NCBI GenBank assembly: GCA_001305115.1
Contig: BCAA01000012.1
Location: 36,754-100,753 of the forward strand
Length of the DNA stretch: 64,000 nt
Origin: Clostridia bacterium UC5.1-1E11
Lineage (GTDB): Bacteria > Bacillota > Clostridia > Oscillospirales > Acutalibacteraceae
Direction: 5' to 3'
Of this stretch, positions 19,004-28,188 are shown piece after piece. The notes beneath the pieces are model-generated. The model saw only the letters and a program-made list of their open reading frames with translations, did no database searches and had not been told where the DNA came from. Position 1 is the stretch's first letter, and each line of letters starts with the position of its first letter. The position numbers were made by a program, and so were the translations under genes.

Positions 19004-19231
19004 AGGACAGCCCCCTCCCAATTACCTTCTACCTATCCCGATTCTTAGGGCTGTCTCAAATTTGAAAGATCCCGCTAAACGATCCCATTTCTTTGTTCTC
19101 TCCTGCATAATCGTTTTGATATTTGTATGTCTTTTCGCTAGCCCATCGGTAACATATTTCGAAAAAATGATTCTCTGTTATTAATCATATATGCAATGGG
19201 GATGCCTCCACTCCCTTCCAATTGGGTTGAA
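19004..19231. other. Short intergenic gap
   Basis: No gene seen. The string GGGCTGTCTCAAA near 19049 resembles an insertion-sequence end, but no partner end or transposase is visible. Confidence 0.3.
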
Positions 19232-20127
19232 TCAAAAATTTTTATCAATGAATTCAAAGAATGGTTTTTTATTCACTTTATCTGGATGATTCCTATACCA
19301 ATCAAACGCTTCCTGTAGTCCTTCATACAATGGTTTCACCTCTTGCATGAGTTCGTACTGCTTTGTAACATCAAGATCATATTCATAGTTATAAAAACTA
19401 AAATAGTTTCTCTGTTCAATGTCCTTGTACACATTCACACATTCAAGTTGAGCACCTACAACCTGATAACAAATTTTTACCCAATCATGGACAGATACTG
19501 TCGTTTGATTCCCTACGTTAAAAACGTGTCGAGAAGGTTTATTATCTAAGAGAATGTCTATAAATTTGCATAAATCGCCAATATGAAAAAACTGCAATTT
19601 CATATCCCCATTTTGGGGCAGATAGAACGTTCTGTTTTTCATGGCACAATCAAAAACAAACGCTTCTCTGTACACATTATTCATGGGACCATATAAATAC
19701 GGGGGCCTAAGAATGTACGCATTTGGGTTTCTTTTCAATAGAACTGCTTCAGCGTCTATTTTCCTTGTCCCATATTCCCCCCAAAACTTATTAATTGCTA
19801 ATGGCGCCTCTTCTTTAATGGGTTGAGGGGAATACTCCGGATATACAGCGCTTGAACTAATAAAGATGTAATCTTCATAACCATCCAAAGCATCCAGCAA
19901 TAATGCAATATCGTTACCAGTGTATGCAGTATCGATCACAACATCAAAATGAGTATTGCGAAGTGCGTTTCCCAGATGATGCCTATCCGCTTGAATAAGC
20001 TTTACGCCTTTCGACTGTTCTCTCGTATTCCGATTTAATACGTATACGTCATATCCCTTTGAAACATAATACTCAGCAATATATCTGCTTACAAAGACAG
20101 TCCCACCAGTATAAGAAATCTCTTCAT
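19232..20127 (-). CDS. NAD-dependent epimerase/dehydratase family protein (frameshift near N-terminus)
   Basis: About 298 residues of the extended short-chain dehydrogenase fold: the dinucleotide loop TGGTVFVSRYIAEYY, the strand-4 motif DVVIDTAYTGND, ISSSAVYPEYSPQP, and the active site tyrosine and lysine in YGTRKIDAEAVL. It resembles the nucleoside-sugar epimerase-like branch with a TGGT rather than TGxxGxxG start. The real start appears to be ATG 20127 after GGAGG (MKRFLI), with a base lost near 20106-20115; the uninterrupted frame from 20155 gives an unusual leader instead. The cation transporter gene ends 38 bases upstream. The substrate is not predictable. Confidence 0.82.
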
Positions 20128-20164
20128 GTTTGTCCCTCCACAAATTGATTTTCATAAGCTGCGT

Positions 20165-21427
20165 TTATACTAAAATCGGACACTCCAGCGCCGCCGGAAT
20201 GTCCGATTCAGGATACACAAGTCTGTTTTCGTTGGTAGGAATTTCATTTTTTGCCAAATGCGGTACATAATCGTGGTCTACCGTCAGCACTGTAAAATAG
20301 GTTGGGTCCAATCGGGAAATGCCCTGCGAAATCCGCTGTATCAACTCAGAATCACTCCACTGAAAATCAAATGGTACACAGACATCAAAAATTACATTGG
20401 TATGCGTCGTTCCCCAAACAACGCGAAAATCATGCATACTGATTTGCTCGGAAAGTTCTTCGAGCAGATGTATCACTTGTTCTTTCAGCTTTGTCGTACG
20501 CGCATCGTCTGTGACCACCGGGTCCAAGTGAATGACCAGATGAATATTCATATCCCGCAAAAAATCTCTTTCAATATTGTCAATGATGTCATGACTGACC
20601 AAAATGTCCTGCTCCGCAGGAACTTCACAGTGAACGGAGGCAAAACAACGCCCTGGCCCATAGTTATGCACAGTCAAATCATGGAGGCCCAAAACACCGT
20701 CATAACTGAGTATTTTTTCATAGATACTTTGCACCAGCTCTTCTGTTGGAGCACTTCCCAACAGGGGATTGCTGGTTTCCATAATCAGGTGAACACCACC
20801 AATGACAATCAAAATAGCGACAACCATCCCCATCCAACCGTCCAGATTGTAACCGGTCAGCTTGGTGACCGCCATACCGGCTAAAATGGCAATTGTACTG
20901 AACACATCATTCCGGCTGTCTGCCGCCGTTGCTTCCAGCGTCGTCGATGCAATCCGCCGGCCAATTGTGCGGTAGAACACAAACTGCCACAGCTTGAGTA
21001 ATACAGAGACCACCAGGACCACCACTGCCAATAAGCTGATCTCACTATCCTCTGGATGAAGAATCTTCTCCAAAGAGGACTGCGCCAACTGAAATCCCAA
21101 CAATAGAATAACCAACGATACAATCAGCCCACTGATATACTCAATTCTCGCATGGCCATACGGATGTTCTTTATCCGCTGGTTTTGCAGAAAGCTTAAAA
21201 CCCACTAGGGTTACCACCGAGGACGCTGAATCCGACAGGTTATTGACTGCATCGGCCACAATGGCGACGCTGTGAAATGCGATGCCTGCCAAAATCTTGA
21301 TACAGAATAACAGCACATTGGTGGCAATTCCTACAATCCCTGCAAATTTACCATATTGTTCCCGCACTGCATGGTTCTCTACATCTTGATAATTTTTAAT
21401 GAACAGACGCACTAAGAAATCGGTCAT
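20165..21427 (-). CDS. Cation diffusion facilitator family transporter
   Basis: A 420-residue proton-coupled metal exporter of the inner membrane, for Zn, Fe, Co or Mn by family. Helix 2 carries AIVADAVNNLSDSASSVV and helix 5 TAADSRNDVFSTIA, the metal-site helices; HPYGHARIEYISGL lies between helices 2 and 3. About six transmembrane segments are followed by a cytoplasmic dimerisation domain (LHDLTVHNYGPGRCFASVH). The C-terminal domain is longer than usual, about 110 residues beyond the core (WGTTHTNVIFDVCVPFDF), a variant frequent in Clostridia. ATG 21427 follows GAGGAG. It is the last gene of a corA-fumarase beta-CDF run. Confidence 0.92.
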   Translation of the reverse strand: MTDFLVRLFIKNYQDVENHAVREQYGKFAGIVGIATNVLLFCIKILAGIAFHSVAIVADAVNNLSDSASSVVTLVGFKLSAKPADKEHPYGHARIEYISGLIVSLVILLLGFQLAQSSLEKILHPEDSEISLLAVVVLVVSVLLKLWQFVFYRTIGRRIASTTLEATAADSRNDVFSTIAILAGMAVTKLTGYNLDGWMGMVVAILIVIGGVHLIMETSNPLLGSAPTEELVQSIYEKILSYDGVLGLHDLTVHNYGPGRCFASVHCEVPAEQDILVSHDIIDNIERDFLRDMNIHLVIHLDPVVTDDARTTKLKEQVIHLLEELSEQISMHDFRVVWGTTHTNVIFDVCVPFDFQWSDSELIQRISQGISRLDPTYFTVLTVDHDYVPHLAKNEIPTNENRLVYPESDIPAALECPILV

Positions 21428-21450
21428 ACCATTCTCCTCGCTTTGGCGCT

Positions 21451-21981
21451 CTAATCCACAAAGAGGCTTCCTCCCACACAATCGATCGTTACAAATAGGG
21501 GAAACTGTTCGATCTGAAGCTCCTTGACCGACTCACAACCGAGGTCCTCATAAGCAAGCACTTTGAGATTTCGCACACATTTGGCAGCCAACGCACCAGC
21601 ACCACCAATGGCGCAAAGATACACAGCCCCATTGCGGCGAATCGCATCCACCACTGCCGGGGCACGATTCCCCTTTCCAATCATACAAATCATGCCCAGA
21701 TCTAGCAGGCGTGGCGCAAAGACATCCATGCGGGAAGAAGTCGTAGGCCCGCACGAACCAATCGGCAACCCCTCTGGGGCTGGAGTTGGCCCTGCGTAAT
21801 ACACCGTAGCTCCTTTTAAAGGAAACGGAGGCTCTTCCCCGTGGTCCAATTGCTCGCAAATCCGCTTATGCGCGGCATCGCGCGCAGTGTAAATGGTGCC
21901 GCTCAGCAAAATTTGATCCCCTGCGCGAAGTGTCTTCGCACATTGAAGCAGCTCATTTGTATGAATCTGAATGCGTTCCAT
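21451..21981 (-). CDS. Fe-S hydro-lyase beta subunit (class I fumarase/tartrate dehydratase C-terminal domain)
   Basis: The 176-residue protein is the small subunit of oxygen-sensitive, 4Fe-4S-dependent class I fumarase or L(+)-tartrate dehydratase, which add or remove water across the fumarate double bond. Diagnostic stretches are GTIYTARDAAHKRI, YAGPTPAPEGLPIGSCGPTT with SSRMD after it, and AIGGAGALAAKCV. The ATG at 21981 has GGAGG 8 bases upstream. The alpha subunit, which binds the cluster and is normally encoded next door, is absent: the upstream neighbour is corA and the downstream one the CDF transporter. The alpha gene may lie elsewhere. Confidence 0.92.
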   Translation of the reverse strand: MERIQIHTNELLQCAKTLRAGDQILLSGTIYTARDAAHKRICEQLDHGEEPPFPLKGATVYYAGPTPAPEGLPIGSCGPTTSSRMDVFAPRLLDLGMICMIGKGNRAPAVVDAIRRNGAVYLCAIGGAGALAAKCVRNLKVLAYEDLGCESVKELQIEQFPLFVTIDCVGGSLFVD

Positions 21982-22040
21982 AGTTGAATCCTCCATAAAA
22001 AAGGGAGCTGCCCAGCAGTTCCCCATTTCAGTCCGTCTGT

Positions 22041-22973
22041 TTAGAACATATCCTTCTTTCGAAGAATCAGGTAAGCAGCCCCCATGCTCACAATCGCCAA
22101 AAGCAACGGGAACCAAAAATACGGCAAAGGCAGGCCCGATACATTCATGCCATAAAAACTGGAAATAACCGTCGGGATAGAAATCAACAGTGTGATCGAA
22201 GCCAAAACCTTCATCACAATATTCAGGTTATTGCTGATGACCGAAGCAAAGGCATCCATCGTTCCGGAAAGAATGTTGAGGTAGATGCTGGACATCTCAA
22301 TCGCCTGCCGCACTTCAATCAACACATCCTCTAGCAGATCTTGGTCATCCTCATAGAGCTTAATCACTCTTCCTCTCGAAATCTTTTCGATTGTGATTTC
22401 GCTGCCTTTGAGTGAAGAAGAGAAATAAACAAGGGACTTTTCAATATCCAAAAGCTGAATCAGCTCAGAGTTCTTCATCGATTTGCGCAATTCCCGCTCC
22501 ACATGGCTGCTGAGCTTATCAATCTGCTTCAAATACTGCAAATACTTTGTTGCAATCCGAAGCATCAGATGGAGGATAAAGCGCGTTTTCAGATTCGTCT
22601 GTACCCCTTTGACCACTCCGTCGGTAAACTCATCAATTACAGGATTTTCCCGCGTGCAGACCGTAATTACGTTTTTCTCTGTGATAATGATACCGAGCGG
22701 CGTCGTGGTATAAGTCACATGGCTGCCAGTCGTCTCAATCACCGGCATATCGATAATCACCAATGTACTGTAATCCTCTGTATCAATATGGGAAGATTCC
22801 TCCTCGTCCATTGCCGCACGGAAGAAATCTGGCTCAATTTGAAAATCCTCAATCAAACCGCTGATCTCTGCATCCGTCGGAGCAATACAGTTGATCCAAC
22901 AACCGGGCTCGCATGCCTCCAACTGGGTAATGTGTCCGTCAATCGTCTTGTAGTAGGACAGCATTGCGTTCAT
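22041..22973 (-). CDS. corA: CorA-like magnesium/divalent cation channel
   Basis: A 310-residue membrane protein of the CorA family, mediating Mg2+ (or Co2+/Ni2+) uptake as a pentamer. The long N-terminal cytoplasmic funnel ends in a stalk helix (about 160-250), followed by two transmembrane helices at the C-terminus; the pore signature GMN occurs in SSFYGMNVSGLP. AAAGGAG stands 5 bases before the ATG. The 130-base leader upstream contains two GC-rich hairpins and a small overlapping reading frame, suggesting control of expression by Mg2+ or translation. It seems to head a three-gene unit with the hydro-lyase beta subunit and a CDF exporter. Confidence 0.92.
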   Translation of the reverse strand: MNAMLSYYKTIDGHITQLEACEPGCWINCIAPTDAEISGLIEDFQIEPDFFRAAMDEEESSHIDTEDYSTLVIIDMPVIETTGSHVTYTTTPLGIIITEKNVITVCTRENPVIDEFTDGVVKGVQTNLKTRFILHLMLRIATKYLQYLKQIDKLSSHVERELRKSMKNSELIQLLDIEKSLVYFSSSLKGSEITIEKISRGRVIKLYEDDQDLLEDVLIEVRQAIEMSSIYLNILSGTMDAFASVISNNLNIVMKVLASITLLISIPTVISSFYGMNVSGLPLPYFWFPLLLAIVSMGAAYLILRKKDMF

Positions 22974-23022
22974 CTCCTTTATTATCTTTTCGTATGTCGC
23001 CGCATAAAGGGTCCGGTTTCAC
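22939..23022 (-). CDS. Putative leader peptide of corA (27 codons)
   Basis: A small frame begins with GTG at 23022, 5 bases after an excellent ribosome site GGGAGGTGG, and ends at a TGA inside corA (22939-22941), overlapping the corA start by 35 bases. The peptide begins V-K-P-D-P-L-C-G-D and is rich in Asp, Lys and Pro. Acidic/proline-rich N-termini are known from enterobacterial leader peptides of Mg2+ transporter genes, where they sense low Mg2+ by ribosome destabilisation. That this one works likewise is inference. Confidence 0.4.
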   Translation of the reverse strand: MKPDPLCGDIRKDNKGDERNAVLLQDD

Positions 23023-23050
23023 AATGCCACCTCCCAACGAGCGCCGGAAT

Positions 23051-23082
23051 GCGCAAAAAAATGCGCGCGGGTCCACGCGCGA
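23051..23082 (-). promoter_or_regulatory. GC-rich hairpins in the corA leader
   Basis: Two short stems can be drawn: GCGC (23051-23054) with GCGC (23063-23066), and alternatively GCGCG at 23063-23067 with CGCGC at 23076-23080. They share bases, so the two are mutually exclusive, as in a switch. Confidence 0.4.
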
Positions 23083-23108
23083 ATATGATAATCATTTATA
23101 ACAAATTC

Positions 23109-23136
23109 ATTATAGCACAGAAAAAGGAGATTTCAA
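23109..23136 (-). promoter_or_regulatory. Sigma-A type promoter of corA
   Basis: Minus strand: TTGAAA (23131-23136), 16 bases, TATAAT (23109-23114). It gives a leader of about 130 bases before the corA ATG. Confidence 0.75.
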
Positions 23137-23250
23137 GGGTGTGAAGCACATTTTGCATATTATTCCCGAAAACTTGCCCTCCAATGCCGTACACAGCCCA
23201 ATTTGGCCTAAAATCATTCTTTTTTCATCAAACCATGAGAAAAGGCCAAC

Positions 23251-23277
23251 AAAAAGCCCGGAAAAAATCCGGGCTTT
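23251..23277 (-). terminator. Terminator of the division cluster, downstream of ftsZ
   Basis: AAAGCCCGGA (23253-23262) and TCCGGGCTTT (23268-23277) form a perfect 10-bp stem with a 5-base loop; on the minus strand it is followed by a T run. ftsZ ends 22 bases before it. Confidence 0.88.
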
Positions 23278-23298
23278 CAAACAATTCAATATGTAAAA

Positions 23299-24426
23299 TT
23301 ACTTGCGATTGAAAATGGACATAATATCCGTAAAGGTATCATCGTCGTCGATCGGCGCTGGGGCGGGTCTGCGGGATTGGCCCTCTCGGCTATCACGCGC
23401 CGTATTGGCATAGGCACCTGCCGATGTACTGCTCTTGCGTTCATCCAACATCGCCTCATTGGTTCCGTCATGTGTCGCAAAACCAGTCGCAATGACTGTG
23501 ACGCTCATCTCATCTTCCATGCTCTCATCGAATGCGGCACCCCAGATGATATTTGCATCCTCGTGCGCCTGAGAGGCAATCATAGAAGAAGCGGTTTCAA
23601 TTTCGTCCAAGCCAATATCCGGAGAAGAAGTGATGTTTACAATAACGCCCTTGGCGCCATTGATCGCTGTCTCCAACAATGGGCTGGAAATCGCCATATT
23701 GGCCGCTGTCTCCGCCTTATCCTTGCCGGAAGCGCGTCCAACGCCCATGTGTGCATAGCCAGCATCCTTCATAATAGCTGTAACATCTGCAAAGTCCAAA
23801 TTGACAAGGCCGGGAAGCTTGATGAGGTCCGAAATGCTCTGTACACCCTGACGAAGCACATCGTCCGCAATGGAGAACGCATTAACAAGCGTAATCCGCT
23901 GCTCGCTCACCAGCTTAAGGCGTTCATTTGGAATGACAACAAGGGAGTCCACATGCTCTCGCAGGGCAGCAATGCCACTTTCTGCCTGTTCCATGCGGCG
24001 CCTGCCTTCAAATGCAAAGGGTTTTGTCACAATACCTACGGTCAACACGCCCATGTCACGGGCAACTTCTGCAACAATAGGAGCTGCACCTGTACCGGTA
24101 CCCCCGCCCATACCTGCGGTGATAAACACCATATCGCTGCCGCGAATTGCCGCTGCAATCGCCTCACGGCTCTCTTCGCCAGCCTTCTGCCCCATCTCAG
24201 GCTTGGACCCTGCGCCCTTTCCATGGGTCACCTTTTCACCAATCTGAATTTTTTGAGTCGCCTTGGAACGATAGAGCGCTTGTTTATCGGTGTTGATGGA
24301 GATAAATTCCACCCCTTGTACGCCCATCGTAACCATGCGGTCGATCGCGTTTCCGCCGCCGCCGCCGACACCAATTACTTTTATCTGTACAATATTGTCA
24401 AAATCATTATCAATCTCAAAAGGCAT
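23299..24426 (-). CDS. ftsZ: Cell division protein FtsZ
   Basis: The tubulin-like GTPase that forms the division ring; 375 residues. The GTP-binding signature is [15 protein letters not shown] (about 103-117), with the N-terminal [13 protein letters not shown] loop and the synergy-loop [15 protein letters not shown]. The C-terminal linker is short and the tail reads [13 protein letters not shown] rather than the usual proteobacterial peptide. ATG 24426 was chosen over 24447 because AAGGGGG lies 9 bases upstream and FtsZ proteins start here. It is the last gene of the wall/division cluster and is followed by a terminator. ftsA, often just upstream, is missing. Confidence 0.97.
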   Translation of the reverse strand: MPFEIDNDFDNIVQIKVIGVGGGGGNAIDRMVTMGVQGVEFISINTDKQALYRSKATQKIQIGEKVTHGKGAGSKPEMGQKAGEESREAIAAAIRGSDMVFITAGMGGGTGTGAAPIVAEVARDMGVLTVGIVTKPFAFEGRRRMEQAESGIAALREHVDSLVVIPNERLKLVSEQRITLVNAFSIADDVLRQGVQSISDLIKLPGLVNLDFADVTAIMKDAGYAHMGVGRASGKDKAETAANMAISSPLLETAINGAKGVIVNITSSPDIGLDEIETASSMIASQAHEDANIIWGAAFDESMEDEMSVTVIATGFATHDGTNEAMLDERKSSTSAGAYANTARDSREGQSRRPAPAPIDDDDTFTDIMSIFNRK

Positions 24427-24559
24427 TGCTGCGTCCCCCTTAAACATCCTTTTATTCCATAGCGCCAGACTTTGCCTAGGATATTACTAATTTATCACTT
24501 TTGCAAAGTAATTTCAATAACTATTTACATAAGCTTGAAAGTTTCCAAGTATTTCTACC

Positions 24560-25600
24560 CTATCCAGGCGCCGAAGCACTCTCATTCGAATAGTCCGGTT
24601 CGAATGGTACCCTGTTATTTACTGCATCCGATAGGTTTAACGTTCCTTTTTCATTTTCTTTGATTCCACCAGTATCGAGAATTCCTTTTGCGTAATCGAG
24701 TTTATAATCTAAATCGGTAGGAAGGCCAAGTTCCATCGTGATACGGCCGTCATACAAAATCGTCAGGTTGTACCGGTCGCTGAGGTCGATCTCTGTAATC
24801 TTGTCCAACCCGCTGTCCTCGATGGCCCCACGCAATTCTTGAAAAATCTCCTTCGATTTATGCAGAGTGGATTCTTCTCCACTAACCCCTGTACTCTCTG
24901 CCGAAACGGCTTCCGATGAGCTTGTGGAGGATTCAGCCGAAGCAGAGGCATCGCCTTCTGCTGTGGAAGAGGAAGTATTCTCTTCCACATCGTCTGCATA
25001 GACAATCGGCTTTCCTACCTCTGCTTTGGCTAGTTCCAGGCCTTTGACCAATGTGATTCCTTCCGGGACGGTATCTGCAAATTCCAGCACCTTTTCACTG
25101 CTTCCAAGCAATGCATACCGCCCTTCATAGGCAATCGCTCCACTCGCTGTATCATCTTCCACGTGAATGACAATGGTGGCAGGAAGCTGTCTGGAAACCT
25201 TCGCTGATTTAATATAGGGAAGTTCCCTTTCAATGGATGCGCGGGCCTCTTTGGTCTTTGCTAAAAAAAGGTTCTCTCCCCGCACAATTCCACTGATTTG
25301 CACAATCTGTTGCGCTGGGTAACGGGATGTTCCCGTCACTTGAATCGTGTCAATTTTAAACAACACGGTTAAGGAAAGTGTAACCGCGGCGACCACGACA
25401 AGCAGAAATGTCGCTATGTAAAACAAAATCGCTCGACGGCGCTTTCGACGGCGCCGCAGGGCTGCTCTCTGCTCTGTTCCACGCGGCACTTGCCGCCCAT
25501 TCGAAAAGCGCGGCGGCGGCTCCGGCGGTTCCCGCCGTGGATTTTGCGGAGGCCTTCGGCCGGGCGGCCCACCTCGCGTGCCATTGGGTGTCCTTGCCAT
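24560..25600 (-). CDS. ftsQ: Cell division protein FtsQ/DivIB
   Basis: A single-pass membrane protein of the divisome, 346 residues. An N-terminal cytoplasmic tail rich in Pro and Arg (about 1-60) is followed by one transmembrane helix (LFYIATFLLVVVAAVTLSL) and a POTRA domain (FKIDTIQVTGTSRYPAQQIV). The beta domain holds an insertion of about 40 residues that is almost only Ser, Glu and Ala (about 205-245), which is unusual and probably disordered. The ATG follows GGAAGTG. It lies between murA and ftsZ, the standard place. Its role is to link FtsL/FtsB-type proteins and the division PBP. Confidence 0.92.
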   Translation of the reverse strand: MARTPNGTRGGPPGRRPPQNPRREPPEPPPRFSNGRQVPRGTEQRAALRRRRKRRRAILFYIATFLLVVVAAVTLSLTVLFKIDTIQVTGTSRYPAQQIVQISGIVRGENLFLAKTKEARASIERELPYIKSAKVSRQLPATIVIHVEDDTASGAIAYEGRYALLGSSEKVLEFADTVPEGITLVKGLELAKAEVGKPIVYADDVEENTSSSTAEGDASASAESSTSSSEAVSAESTGVSGEESTLHKSKEIFQELRGAIEDSGLDKITEIDLSDRYNLTILYDGRITMELGLPTDLDYKLDYAKGILDTGGIKENEKGTLNLSDAVNNRVPFEPDYSNESASAPG

Positions 25601-25645
25601 ACGGTTTCACTTCCTTCCATCTGGACTTCCTTTCCAGTTCTTTGT

Positions 25646-26903
25646 TTAATCCGAAAGACGCGTTACCTGTGCACCGAGTGCACACAAACTCTTCTCCAAA
25701 CATTCATACCCGCGATCGATGTGCCGTACGCCGCTGACGAGTGTCTCCCCTTGGGCAGCCAAGCCAGCCACTACCAAGGCCGCCCCACCCCGCAGGTCTG
25801 CCGCCTCGACCGGAGCCCCGGAAAGATGTCCTACCCCTTCTACCACGGCTACACGGCCTTCCACTTTGATATTCGCCCCCAAGCGAAGCAATTCTCCCAC
25901 GTGCTTATAGCGGCTTTCAAAGATATTTTCTACAAAGATACTCGTACCATTCGCCACTGCTGTCATTGCCATCATCGGGGCCTGCGCGTCCGTCGGAAAG
26001 CCCGGATAAGGCATAGTCCGTACATTCTTAATGCGGCTCAGGCGGTCCGGGGTATGCATACGGATTTCTTTTCCCCGAATCTCAAAACGGCACCCGCTCT
26101 CCTCAAATAGAGGAAGGACCGGCGCCAAGTGGGCTGGAAGTACATGAGTTAGCGTGATGCTGCTTCCCGTCGCCGCTGCTGCTGCAAGGAAGGTGGCCGC
26201 TGTGATCCGATCTGGAATCACCTCATGCTCACAGCCATGAAGGTTTTGACCCCTCTATGACGATGGTGCTCTCTCCCGCTCCAAGGATATTGGCGCCACA
26301 TTGATTGAGGAACTCCGCTAAATCACAGATCTCTGGTTCACGCGCTGCATTGGTAATTACAGTTGTTCCCTGCGCACAGCAGGCGGCTAAAAGAACGTTT
26401 TCGGTTGCACCAACACTTGGGAAAGAAAAGGCAATATTTACGCCCTTGAGCCCCTCTGGAGCACTGCATTTTAAGCAACCGTGATCTTCCTGAATCTCCA
26501 CCCCCATCTTCCGCAGTGCGGAAAGATGCAGATCAATCGGGCGGGGGCCCAGTTCGCAGCCTCCAGGAAAAGAAAGCTCCGCCCGACCCATACGGGAGAT
26601 AATCGCCCCCAAAAAGACAATAGAGGAACGCATTTCCCGCATCAAATACTCCGGTATGTCGCTCTGCTCCACACCGCGTGGATCAATCGCAACATCCGCA
26701 CCGGATCGCTCTGTATGGCATCCTAAATGCTGTAAAATCTTTTCCGAAGTTTGGACATCGGAGAGAACTGGACAGTTATGTAGCACACAAGTGCTGTCAC
26801 AGAGCAGCGAGGCAGCCATTAACGGCAGCGTACTGTTTTTCGCACCATGTACGCGAACCTCCCCCTTTAACCGGCTGGGTCCCTGAATCAAAAGTTTTGA
26901 CAT
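25646..26903 (-). CDS. murA: UDP-N-acetylglucosamine 1-carboxyvinyltransferase (one frameshift)
   Basis: Catalyses the first committed step of peptidoglycan synthesis, transfer of enolpyruvate from PEP to UDP-GlcNAc. About 418 residues. Visible landmarks are VHGAKNSTLPLMAASLL with the conserved Lys-Asn pair, LSFPGGCELGPRPIDLHL with the PEP-binding cysteine (equivalent to Cys115 of the E. coli enzyme, the fosfomycin target), and VIPDRITAATFLAAAAA in the second half. The frame breaks in a run of four C at 26250-26253; after repair the sequence reads through a normal linker into VIPDRI. ATG 26903 follows AAAGGGG. The break is almost surely artefactual because the rest is intact. Confidence 0.95.
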
Positions 26904-27032
26904 AGCCGCACCCCTTTTCCCCCGGGAAAAATGCCGGTGCCCGGCGTTTTCCACGTATCACAGGTTTTTTGAACTGCTGTATACTATGCACCGGGAAGGT
27001 ATGCTGTGCACACAGGGAAAAAGGCGCAATCG

Positions 27033-28149
27033 CTACTTTACAATCTCCTTTATGATATGATAAATTCGTTCATTTGCATCCAAAATTGCCATCTTCTTGG
27101 CGTTTGCTGCAAAGGTGGGAATCGTGTCAGGATTGTTAAACAACTCTTCTACTTTTTGGCACAGCGCTTCTCCACTCAAATCTTTTTCCTCCAGAATGGC
27201 TGCTGCACCGCGATTCACAAGAGCCATTGCGTTATGGTACTGATGATTCTCCGCCACATTTGGGGATGGAATCAATATAGACGCGCGCCCTTGTGCCTGC
27301 AATTCACTGAGCGTAATCGCACCGGCACGGCAGATCACAAGATCTGCTGCTGCCAGGCAATCCGGCATATCGTTGATGTACTCGCGGATGTCCATATTGG
27401 GGTGCCCGGCAACATCCAGGCCTTTTTTCTTTGAGGAGATCGGGGAACCATTTCCCCCATTGGCCGTAGGCGTGAATGTGCTGGAACTTGTCCGAACGGG
27501 CGCTCCAAACCAAAAGATCGGCAACTGCTTCATTGATCTTTCGGGCGCCCAAACTTCCACCAAAGGACAAGATCAGAGGCCGCTCATCCAAGCCCAATTT
27601 CTTGCGCGCATCGGCGCGCCGGGCACGGATGACCTCCTGTCTCACGGGATTTCCCGTCAGCACACAGCGGGCCTTTGGGTCCAGATGCCGCTGTGCGTCC
27701 GCCACCGCCAACATAGTCCGGGTCGCGTGCCGGCTCAGTGCCTTATTGGTCACGCCCGGATATGCATTTTGCTCATGAATGACGGATGGAATGCCCATTT
27801 TTATCGCATCTCGGATCACCGGGCCGCTGACATAGCCGCCCGTCCCTACACAGACATCCGGCCGAAATGCTTCTAGGATCTTCCGCGCTTCTTGACTCGA
27901 GGTGAACATGCGTACCACCGTTTTGGCATTTTTCTTTAGGTTTTCCCAGCTCAGTTTTCGCTGAAAGCCGGAGATGGTGATGCTTTTAAAAGGATATCCG
28001 GCAGCGGGGACCAATCGCTCCTCCATACCACCTTTTGCCCCGATATACAAAATTTCCACATCTGGCTCGCGCTCGCGTAAATATCCTGCAATCGCCAGTG
28101 CGGGATTGATATGTCCGGCGGTTCCTCCGCCTGCAAATAAAACTTTCAT
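27033..28149 (-). CDS. murG: Undecaprenyldiphospho-muramoylpentapeptide beta-N-acetylglucosaminyltransferase (one frameshift)
   Basis: Adds GlcNAc to lipid I to make lipid II on the inner membrane face. About 371 residues with the first glycine-rich loop FAGGGTAGHINPALAIA, the donor-side motif LSFGGSLGARKINEAV, and the UDP-GlcNAc site VICRAGAITLSELQAQGRAS (about 260-280). The frame breaks at a run of six T (A on the coding strand) at 27423-27428; one base fewer rejoins LLKEKG to LDVAGHPNMDIREYINDM. It sits between ftsW and murA in the division cluster. Confidence 0.95.
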
Positions 28150-28188
28150 AAAATACCGTCTCCCTATCGTGGTACAACCGCCTAAAGG

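Noticed and set aside
23377..24462. A 361-codon plus-strand frame opposite ftsZ
   Set aside because: Its existence follows from the codon bias of ftsZ; rich in Cys, His and Arg without any recognisable domain.
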